From contig NC_059548.1 in the NCBI RefSeq assembly GCF_905220415.1, forward strand, positions 6,388,501 to 6,452,500: a DNA stretch of 64,000 nt, given 5' to 3'. The position numbers were made by a program, and so were the translations under genes. Shown in pieces: positions 34,501 through 47,147 of the stretch. Source of the DNA: Colias croceus (taxonomy: Eukaryota; Arthropoda; Insecta; Lepidoptera; Pieridae). The stretch's first letter is position 1, and every line of letters starts with the position of its first letter. Below the pieces are notes generated by a model. That model was not told the origin of the DNA. It worked only from the letters and a program-made list of their open reading frames with translations, and made no database searches.

Positions 34501-37500
34501 AAATCTAACGAGACATACTTATGGTTGGGAGGAGAGAGAGCATTTGCTCTACTCTTGCATTTCTACTTAGAAATAAGGTTAATTTTTGACATTGGTTTTG
34601 CTTAAATCACATATAAAGATAGACATAGTTTAAGGTTGAACCTAGCTGCACAATGCACATATAGCGTATTTAAATTTATTACTTATGTCAGGACATGAAA
34701 TTAGTATCAGTGTAATCACGGTTGTCGTTAGTATAAGCTCATACGATGTAAATTTTCTTTTGCTTATAATAGTAAGACCTCAGCAGTCGGCAGATTTACT
34801 TCGATACGGCTCACTCTACAGTGGACTTCAATTAATTGGTTTTCTTTATTTATATGGCAAGTAAAATGTGTATGGACTACGGACACAGTTAGATCGAAAT
34901 CTCCGTCCTACGTGAGCTTACTTATTAAAACAAGAGGTTTATGAAGCTGTAAAGATATGTATCAATATTTTATAAGTAACATCGAGAATTAATTCACTCG
35001 ATGATATATCATGTAGGAATAAAATGCAACGACATTTTCGAGTCGGTAGAAATGAAGTCCGTATATTTGTTTAAACATTGCTCGGCATGTTTTAATTTTT
35101 GGCAAGTATCCAAGTTATTTTTAAACAAAGTTTACTGAGAATTAAATCAACGGACTGGACGTTCCCTGTGTTATAATAAATTTACATAAAGAAGCCAAAA
35201 CGTGCACCGTTTTGCAGTAGCTTGGGATATAACCTCTGTGGAATTTCTTTCTTTGCCTGTCATAAACAAGAGCTAATGTGCAGTAGTCATGTTCCACACT
35301 TATATCATTACAGAAACATGTAGCGTATGTACTTACTCACCGTGGAAAATGGCGAGAATGCGTATATAGTGTTGTGGCGCCCTCTCGTCGTAATAGGCGG
35401 CATATAACGACACCGATGTACCTCTCACTTGTTGCCATAATGATTCTTCAGCAAAGGGAGACCACGTGCGATTCTTGAAACAAACAGAGTTCATTAGGTG
35501 CTTCATACAATCGTGATTCATGAAGGTACCGAAAGTAGGTACCTAAGTTATTATCCAGTTTAAAATATCTCTAATATCTCTATTACAATTTTCATTTCAC
35601 TTTATCAAGTGATCTGATCAGATTTCTTATTTCATTCAACAGTAATAAGGTAGTTGTATAAAATTTACATAAGCCGTATTCCTTCGAGAAGGTCTATGTT
35701 GGGGCTGATTTATTCTAAGTAATTTGAAATGAGCATAGCGAAAGGGCACAATTAGAATTTCACTTTATTACCCTTTCTTAAGGTTTAATATCTTGCAACA
35801 AAATTTTCAAACTTGGCTCTAGAATGGATTTAATGGTAAAAGAGTCGTGCGTGATTAGCCATTGTGCTTTCTTAAACATCAATGTGCTTTTTGCGTCCCT
35901 CTTTCTCCATTGTTGGATAAAGCAATTTATTCATCACTGTTAATTGTAATTAATGATAAATGGAAAGAACAGGTTCTCACAAGAAATATGGAAGATAATA
36001 ACGTAATTTAAGATCTAGGTCATACGAGGTTTTAAACAAAAGAAATTCATTTTCGCATTATGTTTTGTACTTAACAGTTTTAATAATTAATGAAGAACTT
36101 TTTCGAAGAGTAAAAATAATGCTGACAATTATTTTGTATGCTTTCGTATTGTATAATAAAAACGTTCTCTTAAAAACGTTCATTACGATATCTCTACACG
36201 AATCTGTTATTTTACCTATGCATTCATTTAATTTGTGATTTAATTAATAACGATAACTAATGTACCCACGCCTTTATTTTCGGAGAAGGTTTATTTGACA
36301 ACTTATTCAGTTATTACATACGTTGTTCACAAAAATTATACAAAAAAATGTAAAATTATACCGTCCTCACTGATATACAGCCGTACAGGGTTCAGTAAAG
36401 TGTAAATATCGTGATATTGCGCGCGTGCTTACTTTAAAAGCGTATTTTATTTACAGATTTGCTCGTATGTTTTTTGTATCTTCCATTCAATTTATGAGGG
36501 CCGATATTTGTAAATATCTTCATATGAGTTTAAATAAATGATTATCTGGGATGAACGTTATAGTGTGACTTTTATTATTTTTCATTCTTTAACATTTTGT
36601 TAGTAAAAGGATTCACAAGTGGGTAGGAATATATAATTACACTTCGGGAGAAACGTAATAAATCCTATATGCATTAGAAATATCTTAATTTAATTACCTT
36701 GCTTATTATAATGGGGGTTTTCATGAGCTAGACTTAAAACGTTATTAAAAGTTTAGCCATCAGATTAAACAACAGTTTAAAGGTAACATTATGCACCATC
36801 AAATTCCTTTTCAGAGATAAAAACGTGACTTTTACTCCTGTCACGTTTATCAGCGGATGTTGTAAAGCAGTTTAAATAAAAGCCAGGTTCATTACAAATA
36901 AAGTTCTGACTGTTATCTCTGTAACAGTATTTAATTTGAATAGAAAATAAAGTTATGCATAAAAAATCGCTTGAATGTAAGGCTAGAGAATAATTACTAA
37001 TGATAGTATTAGTGAGACAAACTGGACTGAAGTTATACGACGAGTCGATGCACTTAGAATCTGCATAAATATAAGCAGACTGCAGTGAGAATCGATTAAA
37101 ATATTATACCATTGCAGAATCATGAATGTTTATTTTTATTATTTTTAATTAATTATTTGAATACAAAAAATTAAGCACAAACGACGTCTTCAAATGTGGC
37201 TCTATAACTCTACATAATATGTATAAATTTATTTAAATATACTTTTTCTTTTTGGAATATTACATAATCAGTAATCGCGTTCAACATTAAAAAAAAACTC
37301 AAATAAAATAGGGCGCACACGTTGATCTGTAAACTTACGCCTTACATCTTAATAAGGTTTAAAATGTGCTAAATGATCCACTGAATGCAATTAAATAATT
37401 AAGCGTCAATTAATGCTGTTAAGACTATAAAGTTCTTTTTTAAAACGTGCATTTTTAGAATCGTTAATTATGTTGTTCTTGAGAAACCTCTGCATGTTGG

Positions 37501-40500
37501 GATACTTTGTCTTATACAAAATATTTTAGTTAAATAATTGTAAAATGAAAAATGAGGAGACATGAGCGGACTTTCTTTATTTTTTTTTTTAATATATTCG
37601 TATAATTTAGTTATATACAGACTGTCGCCGAAAAGTTTTAAATTAAGGCTTGTCCGTTGAGCAGTATATTTTAAATTTTATTACAATCTTTGATTCCTTT
37701 GACCATCAATGCTGTAATAAATAAAATATAATCATCTCAGTTAAATATAATAAAATCTTTTGAATGACATAAAACCTGTTGTGATATGATATTCCAGTTG
37801 GATTTACAAGTATAATTATGATTAGGTAAACGAACTGACGCTGTGGGAAATATTATCGCCATATACACTTTACAACTGTTCTTATGGTTTGAGTTGAATC
37901 TATTAAATGCCAGTTTTGTATCTTTTTCAGACCATATTAGCTAAGTTATTGCGTAAAACGTAGGTATCGTATGTATACAATATGTTATCGTTTTAAACAC
38001 CTGTGCAAAGTTTAGAAAAAGTAACATTTTTATTTCCAACATTTTCTTCTAAGGTTGTACGTAAGAGATAAATTATTATTTTTTCAACAGGTAGGCAGTG
38101 GTATTATGCATAAATGGCTATGTCTAATAGGTGGCGAGGCTATTGCCACAATCCTGGCTGCTTCTGAGTTGTTTTATAATTTATATGAATAGACCCAATA
38201 ATACTATGCCTAACATTCAGGACCTCAGGCACTAAAATCAAGCTTACGATCGCCAAGGCAATGCAATACACTAAGACTATTATACTATAAATGCAAATAG
38301 GTCATATTATATTACGATAATTTACTGACGGGTTTATACTTTCAGAAACATACACAACAAAGTGTTAAAGAACATAAAATATTTCCGTTGATATAATAAA
38401 AGTTAAGGTGCTCTTATGTATATTTTCGTTCTTTGATGATTATGATTAATGCGATTACAGTAATGTACAGTAATAATACACCTTCGCAAAATAAGCACAC
38501 AGACTCATTTTACACGAACCAAATATACCCATTCACATATTATAATCCTATCCGACTGTGGTAATGATTTATAATCAGCATTGAATCTGATCTTAAGTCC
38601 ATTATTTTATCGTACACTGTAAAAAATCGATAGAAGCCTCTTTCGTGCAATTATTGTTTAAGAGCAATTTTCTTATAAATCTCTATTTAAATTACGATTC
38701 AACCGACTAAAAAACGGAGGAGTTGCTTTGTTAAGGCATGTATTTCTTTATGAAATAAACATATAAGTACAATAAAAGTACTGTGTAGAAATAACACTTT
38801 TGTACAAAATTATAATCTAATCTTATTAAATTTATTTCTGTTTTACGGAAAATCACAATACATAATTGGTTTTGTACATCAAACAAAAGTAATTCTTGTG
38901 CACTTACAAAGCTTGTCACAATTTTTTTTATATATAAGTAGGATGTCTTATGAATTACAATCATCAAACGGTAACGAAATTTGTTGTTTTGAGGTAATTT
39001 TATACGTTTCACGTGCTTTGCATTTTGATTTCATTCAGCTTCAAATAATACTTTTGGATTTTAACTAACATTTATCACTAAAAAGTTATCTTTACCTAAT
39101 ACAAGCGGTCAGCCCCGGCTTTGCCCGTGGTACATAGGAATCACGTACATATCCAACGGTGATAAGTAGAATTCTTTAAATTAGTTCAGGAGTACGGAGG
39201 ATGTATGGAGTACGGAGATTAGCGCTTTCAAAGTCAAAGAAAATCAAAAAAAATAAAAGAAATTCTTCAGTTTATCTTTAGGTGTAGTTTATATTGTTGT
39301 TTTAATAAATGTACACAATATCTGTAAATCTGTTGATATTGAGTATATGGTATTCTAAAATATCAAATATATTTTAGTCATTTTATAATATTGTACACTA
39401 CTTAGAATAAGGTTCCATAAAGTGTTCCTTGCTGTTTATTATCCTTGAAAATCCGAGGTTTCTCTTATTTTATTTTAGGTTGGTCATACACTAGCGTTTA
39501 GATATGCTTATTTTATCGTAATCGTACGATCATTTAGATTTTAGGGCAATGAAAATGGATTTAATTGCCAAAATAAGTATCCATTTGACCTACATGACAC
39601 TCAGTCAACTAAAATATAAATTAGACTTCTCTCATAGCACCTAACTACATACATAAATTCTAAAAGAGGCCTGCCTGCGTAGTTAGTAATTTTGAGACAG
39701 ATGTTGTGTGATTAGGATAGGATAAAACACTGAGGATGCGTATCCCTTTAAGTACTAAGCAAGGAAACCAGTAAACAATACTTCAATGTTGTCTGCAGAA
39801 AATTGTACTTTGTGCGTACCTACTTATCTTTCGGTACGGAGAGTATTATCTCAAAATAGATAATGAACGTTGGTTACTAAACGCCTCCGCTTGCAAAAAC
39901 GTACGTACGTAGCTGCACTTTAAGCTCTTGCTTATTTATATTATAGGAAGGGACTGCATTCGTGTGGGATCGGTGGCAGCAGTGCCGTACTATTAGAAAT
40001 AGCCGCAGAGAATATTGATTTCTAGTTATTTTGCATCTTCCACTAGCTCTGCGATAGATTATCACAATTATACGAAACTAGTTTTGCTTTTACTGAGAAA
40101 TGATTATTGTATTATGGTTGTGATTATAAGGCTCATGATAATTTACAATTAGAATTCCGACATTATTCAAATGTTCATTGCTTTATTATTTCTGTTATTG
40201 AAAGTAGGTAATAAATCTGGATACACAATTATGTACACCAACAAAATAAACGTGTCGCTTTTGATATATTTTCTATATGAATGTTTTGGGTATTCGAATT
40301 TTAGTGTGTTAAGTATTCATCTTTAAACGTTTAGATAATATTAATTAAGCTTCATTGAAATTAATTTATTTTTAGTATTTTTCTTTTATTAATGAATGAT
40401 ATTCATATGTTCTATGATGCTTTTAATGGGAGCGGTCAGAAGCTACATTAGACTTAATTAATGTATGTGATTGTATATAATAGGCGCGCACTGATGCGTT

Positions 40501-41474
40501 TGTTTCAAACGCTTAATATAAGCAATAAATGTGAATACTGAATATGCATCTCCATCTAAATATAGCTTGGGGGAGCAGGAAGTAATGTTGCATACAAAGT
40601 ACGATTCACAATGCATCGTATTTTCTTACTAACGCTTATTCGCGTGTATTCTTGTATGCTTTATTTGCATATTATAAGAGCCACTTTATTTTATAGAATG
40701 TCTTCATTTGCTTAGCGGTTTTGAGAGGTTGACTTAAAACTCTTATGCACGTCGAGATTCCCCTTGACAATTCGAGGATTTCCAGGAAATACTTGTTCCT
40801 TTTTGACTATAATTGCATTTTATTGCAATTTTTATACAAAATCACCTACGTCTTTAACGTTTGATTAGAATAAAAAAGTCAATTACTTTACATAATATTT
40901 TATGAAAAACCATTTTCCGGGAAGGTTCAAAATTTGCATATTATTGCACCATTTGCATGCACACCCTGATGGTATCGCAAAAAATATGTAAAACAGATAT
41001 TGTTTATTGAAAGCATAAAAGCTAATTTCTGTGGAAACTCTGATTTGAGCTTAGATAATAACTGTCATAAAATTGATTTATTGGCCAATAAAATGGTGGG
41101 AGGAAAACTTAAATGGTACCTATACATAAATATAATCTATTCTTGAGCATATTTTTTTGAAACGATAGAGCAAAAAGTTAATTGTTGTGATAAATTCTGA
41201 TTAAAATAATAAAAATATAAATTACTATTTTTGGGACTTTCGGAAAAGCCGGCAAGCGGTCACATGTGACAGGCGACGGTCGGTCCATTTCAGCCTGCTT
41301 GCCTTCCGAGTATGCCACAATGGTTTTCATAGTGGAAAAGCTACGCTGAGGTGGTGGACTCCACCGCGCCCTGGTGTGCCATTCGTTAACAGCAGCAATC
41401 CAGCTCACGCAGAATATCGACACACCAGCCAACAAAAATTTCGTCACTCTAACAAACTTCCGAGTCGAACACAT
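31544..41474 (-). CDS. Glycosyltransferase family 92 (DUF23) type II membrane protein, 4 exons
   Basis: Predicted Golgi-type glycosyltransferase; characterised GT92 members such as nematode GALT-1 transfer galactose to N-glycan core fucose, but the acceptor here is unknown. Exons on the minus strand: 41474-41226, 35542-35341, 33138-32024, 31669-31544. Junctions are GT-AG in phase; the sum is 1692 nt, 563 residues. A signal anchor lies near residues 9-28 (VTKFLLAGVSIFCVSWIAAV) after a short basic cytosolic tail. The stem then leads to FKNRTWSPFAEESLW and YAAYYDER near the start of the enzyme region. The catalytic domain is in exon 3, with WIETNKILGADLVDIYID and FIIPLDIDEILLPK carrying the D-x-D-E motif at about 344-347, and ends with HYK and the Cys-rich exon 4 (ESCNETMVAECW). 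Intron 1 is 5.7 kb. The exon 2 acceptor (ACTTAG at 35543) is the least certain join; a later start at ATG 35521 is an alternative. Confidence 0.88.
31792..31878 (+). repeat. Tandem duplication in GT92 intron 3
   Basis: CTGAACGTATTCTTTAATTT and its continuation occur at 31792-31830 and 31844-31878; the second copy lacks three or four bases (TGTACT against TGTAAGTACT). It looks like a recent local duplication. Confidence 0.85.
33139..35340. other. GT92 intron 2, with a GC-richer hairpin patch
   Basis: Intron between exons 35341 and 33138. The patch 33650-33890 is clearly GC-richer than the rest and contains an exact 8 bp stem, TGGGAGAG (33761-33768) and CTCTCCCA (33777-33784), with an 8 nt loop. 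An open frame at 34304-34570 (plus) has no recognisable motif and is not called as a gene. Confidence 0.5.
35543..41225. other. GT92 intron 1 (5.7 kb)
   Basis: Long AT-rich first intron separating the membrane-anchor exon from the rest. It holds one degenerate helitron-like repeat near 39102-39250. Further small coding exons cannot be excluded, but the phase-0 join of exons 1 and 2 needs none. Confidence 0.5.
39102..39250 (-). repeat. Degenerate helitron-like repeat, family E
   Basis: CAAGCGGTCAGCCCCGGCTT and GCCCGTGGTACATAGG correspond, inverted, to the ends CCACGGGCGAAGCCGGGGCG of the copies at 44930 and 51635. The CTAG end has decayed to CAAG and the other end is not clear. Confidence 0.45.
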
Positions 41475-41550
41475 TTTTTTATTTTGTTGGCAAACTTTAA
41501 GGACTACACCTTCGACAGCATAACGAAGTACTGTGGCGGGTAAGCGCTGT

Positions 41551-41560
41551 GCGCATGCGC
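41551..41560. promoter_or_regulatory. NRF1-type palindrome upstream of GT92
   Basis: GCGCATGCGC (within TGCGCATGCGCT) is the core of the NRF1 / erect wing binding site, common in promoters. It lies 77 bp upstream of the GT92 ATG at 41474, in a short GC-rich island (41480-41600). The site is seen; its use is inferred. Confidence 0.55.
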
Positions 41561-41599
41561 TCCGGTTGCGCTACCATGGCGAACTGCGCCGGATCAGCT

Positions 41600-44500
41600 G
41601 ATAGTGTATCAACAATTCGTCCCTTACGGCTAATCGTTCTAAACGCGAAGCATGGAAATCTAGTTTTCTATACGAGTTCTGAGTTGCGATCCAAAGTTTG
41701 CTATATATACTTCGTTACATGTACAAAAACATAGGCAGATGCAATCTCACGCGGAACAAGAAATTTTATGGTGTGGTGTCTGGTCTCGTTCACCTGGCCA
41801 TTTGTCTAATTGCGTAAGATCGATTATAGACGGCTGGCTCTATAATTGTTAGGTTTACCGCAGCCACAGGCCTACGTGGATTATTTCAACGATGGCAGCC
41901 TCGCTTTGCATATCGGCGCTAATCAGATTAATCCACCCAGTCCTGTGACTAATGAATTAATTGGAAACAATTAACATTGGTGAATTCTCGTGTATTTTCA
42001 ATATATTGACATTTGCTTTTACGTCAATTTGTCTGTATGATATTTTATTAAATCTTTGTTGCTTTAAAATAAAACTAGTACCTCGAGACCAACTTCAAAT
42101 CTCTAATTTATTAAATCAAATATTGTTAGTTATGGAAACTTACTTTGAGAACCATCAGGATGCTTTGTTGATTGCTTGCTGCAAATACATCGCAAAAATT
42201 ACGCAAAGAAAGTTTTCTTATTGAAATTTCGTGTAAAAAGCATCTATGTAATTTGTTAATTAATTTAATTTGGCTCCCATTAGCAGTTAAGTGTAAAAAC
42301 AGTATCTCGTAACTCGTAAGTTTCCAATCTTTCACAAAAAGAAAATGCTAAATATGAATCTCGTTTGTATTCTCTGAGTGGTCTTTAATTTTTTTGCGCT
42401 GTTTAAAACAATTATGATGAATATACATTCGCGGTTACAAAGGCGGTAGATAATGTCGTTGTACGCTCATAAATTACTTAAGACAATTTAATATACACAT
42501 CAAGACTTAAACGCTTTTTCAATAGCTCCAGATTACATCTGACTGTATTAATTTGATACGAACAGCTACTGTGTAATTGTGGACTGAAGCGGGCTTTTGT
42601 GAAGTATTGACGAATGCATGTACACATTATTTTTTATAAGGGTGTTTTACACTCTAAAACAGGCTTTATGAGTCAACTGGGCATGTGTTTCAACAAAAAA
42701 AAGATCACCTATTGTAGGATATCTACATTATACACAAATAGATTCATATTGTCCTAGATGATATCTATCTAATCTACTTAGTCATTTCGAATTAAATCTG
42801 TGCAGGAAATTTATTGATGTAGGTATATTTTTTAAATCGAACTTATGAGTGCTTAAAATACAAAATTCAAAATGTAGGTAATTTATTTATTTTTGTTCGT
42901 ACGAATTTTTTTGTTTTATTCTTTTTTTTAAGATTAATTTAAGAAACAACATATTCGTACGTATTATTCCCCGAATAAATTCAAAATAATTAGCTGGAAT
43001 AAGCATCGTAAGCTTAGGTATATTTTACAGACGATTACGCTAATTTTAAGTTATTAACTTTTATTTTCGCATCGGAGCTCGATGATGGATAAAATTGCTT
43101 CCTGTGGGTTGAAGCCTGTTTTACAAACGAGCAGGCCAATTGTTATTTTGCGGTTTCTTCTCCTTACGAGATACATATTTTAAACCTTACACAACATTAT
43201 ATTCTCATTTTTTTACAATTGAAATCTATTTAATTTATAATAGAAAAAATGTTAAACTTAAATGTAATCTAGAAAGACTGACAGTACCAGAGTAAAAGCT
43301 AATGTTTGTTAAAATAAATATTAGAAAGGCAATACAAAGTGAATGTGACAGGCTACATGGTTTGTCGAATAGAAATGCAGTCTTTATCGAAGCACGAGCA
43401 TCTTGTTCGTTAGTCCCTAGTGCTAGGTCGAGTATTGAACCCTCTATCGGTGTTAGACCCTGCAGTGCTTAGGAACAAATATTCTTTATTAATACTTAAA
43501 GCTATCTTGCTAGACGTAAATTTTTACTGCTTTCTTATTTATTCACGTATGGTGATGATATTTGTGGTGGAGGTTTGTTGTCGTATCGTTTTAATTTTAA
43601 TGTTTCTTAAATGCCTGTAAATAATATATAGTTTTCATGAGTATTTTAAATTTAAAGATTATGTTTTCATAGATAAAATGCTCACATTAGCGAAGCGGTA
43701 TATGCCGGCTGCGCGAAACTAGAGAAGAAAACGTGGATTTTGAGGAAAAATTTAGCAAAAAATTTTTGACGTAATTTTGTTGTTTTAGTATTTTTAACGT
43801 GATCAGTGTACGCAAAACTACAAGCCCCTTCGCGCTTAGTATACCAATAGTGGGACACTCTGTATAGCGCATTTGATTTTAATTTATTTATTTTTATGTT
43901 AGTTAAGTAAGAAGTTAAATACAAAATACACTGTTGCTTAAGTATTCAAGGTTTGAGTATATTTGTTACGTATGAATGGAAAACATATCATTGTGAATAG
44001 CACGATAGTTTTGTTGACATCTGCTAAAAGTATTGTTTGTCTCTTCCAGCTTCGCAAAGGACAGCCTTTCTATGACTTTATTGGCCCATACACTAAAAGA
44101 CCCGCACACTGGCCATGTCCTGTCAAGAGCTTTATAGACTTGTTAATTAATGTAGCTACGTACGTGTGAACGTAATTGATGTCGGTGTAAAAGAGTAATC
44201 AGGATTTTTATACTCTATTTCTACCAGTGGTGTGGGTTTTATGTGGGGTAATGGTAGGTTCGCTCGAACACGAGATGGATTGCCTACTGTTTGGACGTGT
44301 TAATTTAAGTTTCGTGTCGGATTTTTTAAATAAAAAGTCTAATTATAGTTATATAGCTGAATGGTTATATGCACTTAAATAAAGGTGATCATGAGAGCGT
44401 GAATGGGTATCATTAAAGAAATTATACTTTTTGTCTTTTTATGATTGAAGGTATAGATAGAGTCTATTGCTAAGATTGGCAGGGCTATGCTAGAAATGTT

Positions 44501-44929
44501 TAATTTGATTTAATAATGTCCGTATTGAATTAAACTAATAACATATTATATCTAGAAGCTTTTAAATTACAGTAAGATTTCATCAGGATAATTGAATTAA
44601 ATTTATGATACGTCTAAATGATTTCTTGTGAAAGTCGTGTAGTTTATACGTTCATAGTTTTAAAATAAAAGCCTTCATAAAGAGTATCGCAGGGAGGTTA
44701 AAAGAGAGAATGCCCTGTGGTCAATATAAATTGAATCTACAATGCGGTATTGAGTGGTCGTTACAGTGATATGTGAGAGTGCGTATAATGGATAACATTT
44801 CTAGACTTATTCCACTTTGATCCTGTGTCCTTTGATTGGTTTCAGTTAGATTGGAACGACAAATCTGGTAATAGATTACGATTCTCGTACTAAAGTTTGT
44901 AAATATACTATGTAGGTAGTAGTGTATAA
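41600..44929. other. Intergenic, no gene recognised
   Basis: AT-rich sequence with short frames only. A tract at 43680-43870 ending in ATAGTGGGACACTCTGTATA looks like the terminus of a transposable element but could not be classified. An exon-like segment with a good acceptor at 44050 is reported as a finding. Confidence 0.5.
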
Positions 44930-45098
44930 TCTAATATATAAAAATCAATGCCACTTTTCGTTGTAATTCCATAACTCGAGAACGGCTGAACCGATTTCGA
45001 TAATTCTTTTTTTATTATATTCCTTGAAGTACGAGGATGGTTCTTATGTAGAGAAAACGTTAATATGTACCACGGGCGAAGCCGGGGCGGACCGCTAG
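44930..45098 (+). repeat. Helitron-like repeat, family E
   Basis: Begins A|TCTAATATATAAAAATCAAT, has ACTCGAGAACGGCTGAACCG and CCTTGAAGTACGAGGATGGT, and ends CGGGGCGGACCGCTAG|T. The sister copy is at 51635-51804 in the same orientation. Confidence 0.7.
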
Positions 45099-45582
45099 TA
45101 TGACATATAAAAAAGTGTGAGAGAAATCTTTTGAGGATAACAATTAATCAATCCAAAAAAAAAGTAATGAAATAATAATCCGTTTATGTATTTAAAGTTT
45201 TTGTTATTATGTAATCAACAGAAAAAATAATTTATGTGTACCTAACTATCAACGATACTTGCATATTGCAACAAACATTTTTTCGAGCAAGTGGTTAATA
45301 CCAGTTTTAATAAATCGCAGTCACAATCTCAATAAACCAATTTGCGACGGGTCCCGATTCTTTCGATAGCGATACATTACAAGCCTTTGTTTCGGCTGTC
45401 CGTTACATACTCGTATATACCTATATACGAGATGGGAACGCAAAGCCTAAGGAATCACTTAAAAAGGCCACATATCAAACTGACAAAGCAGACTTCCATT
45501 TATTATCTGGCAGCTCTTATCGCGATTAAAATGGCGTTCCGCTAATTGTTTCATTAAAATGTGTAACAAATCGGATGTTATA

Positions 45583-46805
45583 GATAGGGAGGCGAAGAGG
45601 GGAATTTTCTGTAATACTCGAGCGTGGCAGTTTAAGATATGAGAGATACCTTAGACCTAATAGAACAACCTTGTTAACTATTTAGCTCTATATGTAGTGA
45701 CGCGCGCCTAGGATAGACGATCAGATTAGTAAAAAAAAATCGATAGTCTGAAATACTCGAGCGCGTCAGATTAAGATATTGGGGGTTGATTTTAGTGTTT
45801 TAAGACTAAATTTAACTAATCTGACCATAAGTCCTTGACGCCGCCGAGTTATAGGGTCGCGAACTTGTAAAAAAAAAACATTAATCCGGCATTCTCGAGC
45901 GCGATTGTTTTTATTTTTATTTTGAAGAATATAATCTAAAACTTACTAAAAATACAAAATCTGCCGGTTTCCGCATGACCGGAAGTCTGGAGGAGCCATT
46001 TCATCTTCCGAAAAACGCGTTGCAGCATATAAGTCGCGAACTTTACTTTTTCCAAAAAAAAAGTTTAAATAAACAAAAAAGGTAATTTTATTTTACAAAA
46101 AAAGGTCTCTTTTCATTTTTGTCCAAAGTTAAAACTTTTTTTACTTGAAGCATCGTAAAAAGTCAAACTCCCGGTTTTTTGTGTATATCTCGAAAACTGA
46201 GGGAGTTAAGAAAAATTGATATGAAATAATGATGATTAAAAAAAAACCCACAAACGTTTTTCGGTCAGATTAAGAGAACCCACCAACATTTTTGTCAGAT
46301 TAAGAAAATATGCTTTCAGGATACCGAGATAAACCTCCCCTATGAAAATCTGACGCGCTCGAGTATTTCAAAAGGACTCTTTTTTCTGCATTTTCAAAAA
46401 TTCATCATAACTTATCGTCATGTCGTAATCGTCAGTTTTTTTAAGGGGAGCTTCCTCGGGGCCTACTTAACACCCCTTCCGAAAATCTGACGCGCTCGAG
46501 TAAATTTTTTTTTTGTGCATTTTTGACGAATTTTTATGCCTAGCCCCACCACGCAAACCGGCAGATTAGTATACCGTTGTTATCAGAGGGACTTGGGGCA
46601 TACGTAGTATGAATATCTGACGCGCTCGAGAATGCCCAAGTAACTGTTTTTTTTTACATTTTTGAAAATCCGTACACGCCAAACCCACCGCTAAAATGGT
46701 TTTTACCATAGAAGCTTTTCTTTTCGAAATTATTTTCTCTTTCGATTTTGATAAGTCTCGACGACGCCGTTGAATTACGTCATTTAGCTACCTCGCCTCC
46801 CTATC
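45583..46805. mobile_element. Non-autonomous TA-flanked element with CTCGAGCGCGTCAGA repeats
   Basis: Terminal inverted repeats are GATAGGGAGGCGAAG on the left and GATAGGGAGGCGAGG on the right (reverse strand), with TA on each side (45581-45582 and 46806-46807). The motif ACTCGAGCGCGTCAGATTAA appears at 45616, 45755 and 45892 (plus, the first and third diverged), and inverted as TCTGACGCGCTCGAG at about 46349, 46486 and 46616. Shorter CAGATTA pieces occur between. The 1.2 kb interior has long A and T runs and no coding frame, so it is non-autonomous. Confidence 0.75.
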
Positions 46806-46840
46806 TATCATTGGAGAGTTTAGAGGCGGTTTATTTTATA

Positions 46841-47147
46841 CTAGCTTCCGCCCGCGACTCCGTCCGCGCGGAAAAATTAAGATTAATTTTTTTCTTCGTA
46901 TTTTTCCGGGATAAAAAGTATCCTATTTTATGCCCAGGATAATAAGGTATAATTATACCTACCAAGTTTCATCGAAATCGAACCGTTAGTTTTCCCGTGA
47001 TGCCTGAACATACAGACAGACAAAAACTTTTTTAAACACATATTTGGGTTTGGTATCGATCCAGTAACACCCCCTGCTATTTATTTTTTCAATATTTTCA
47101 ATGTACAGAATTGACCCTTCTACAGATTTATTATATGTATGTATAGA
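46841..47147 (-). repeat. Helitron-like repeat, family C
   Basis: The reverse strand starts A|TCTATACATACATATAATAA and ends CGGGCGGAAGCTAG|T. It is the shorter relative of 25710-26187, lacking about 170 bp before the 3' end. It starts 35 bp after the CTCGAG element. Confidence 0.65.

Noticed and set aside
34304..34570. 88-codon plus-strand frame in GT92 intron 2
   Set aside because: No recognised domain, no acceptor or donor logic, and antisense to the host gene.
43682..43924. 80-codon minus-strand frame containing YRVSHYWYTK
   Set aside because: It overlaps a tract ending GTGGGACACTCTGTATA that looks like a transposon terminus; not a gene.
46748..46942. 64-codon plus-strand frame
   Set aside because: It crosses from the CTCGAG element into a helitron-like repeat; chimeric noise.
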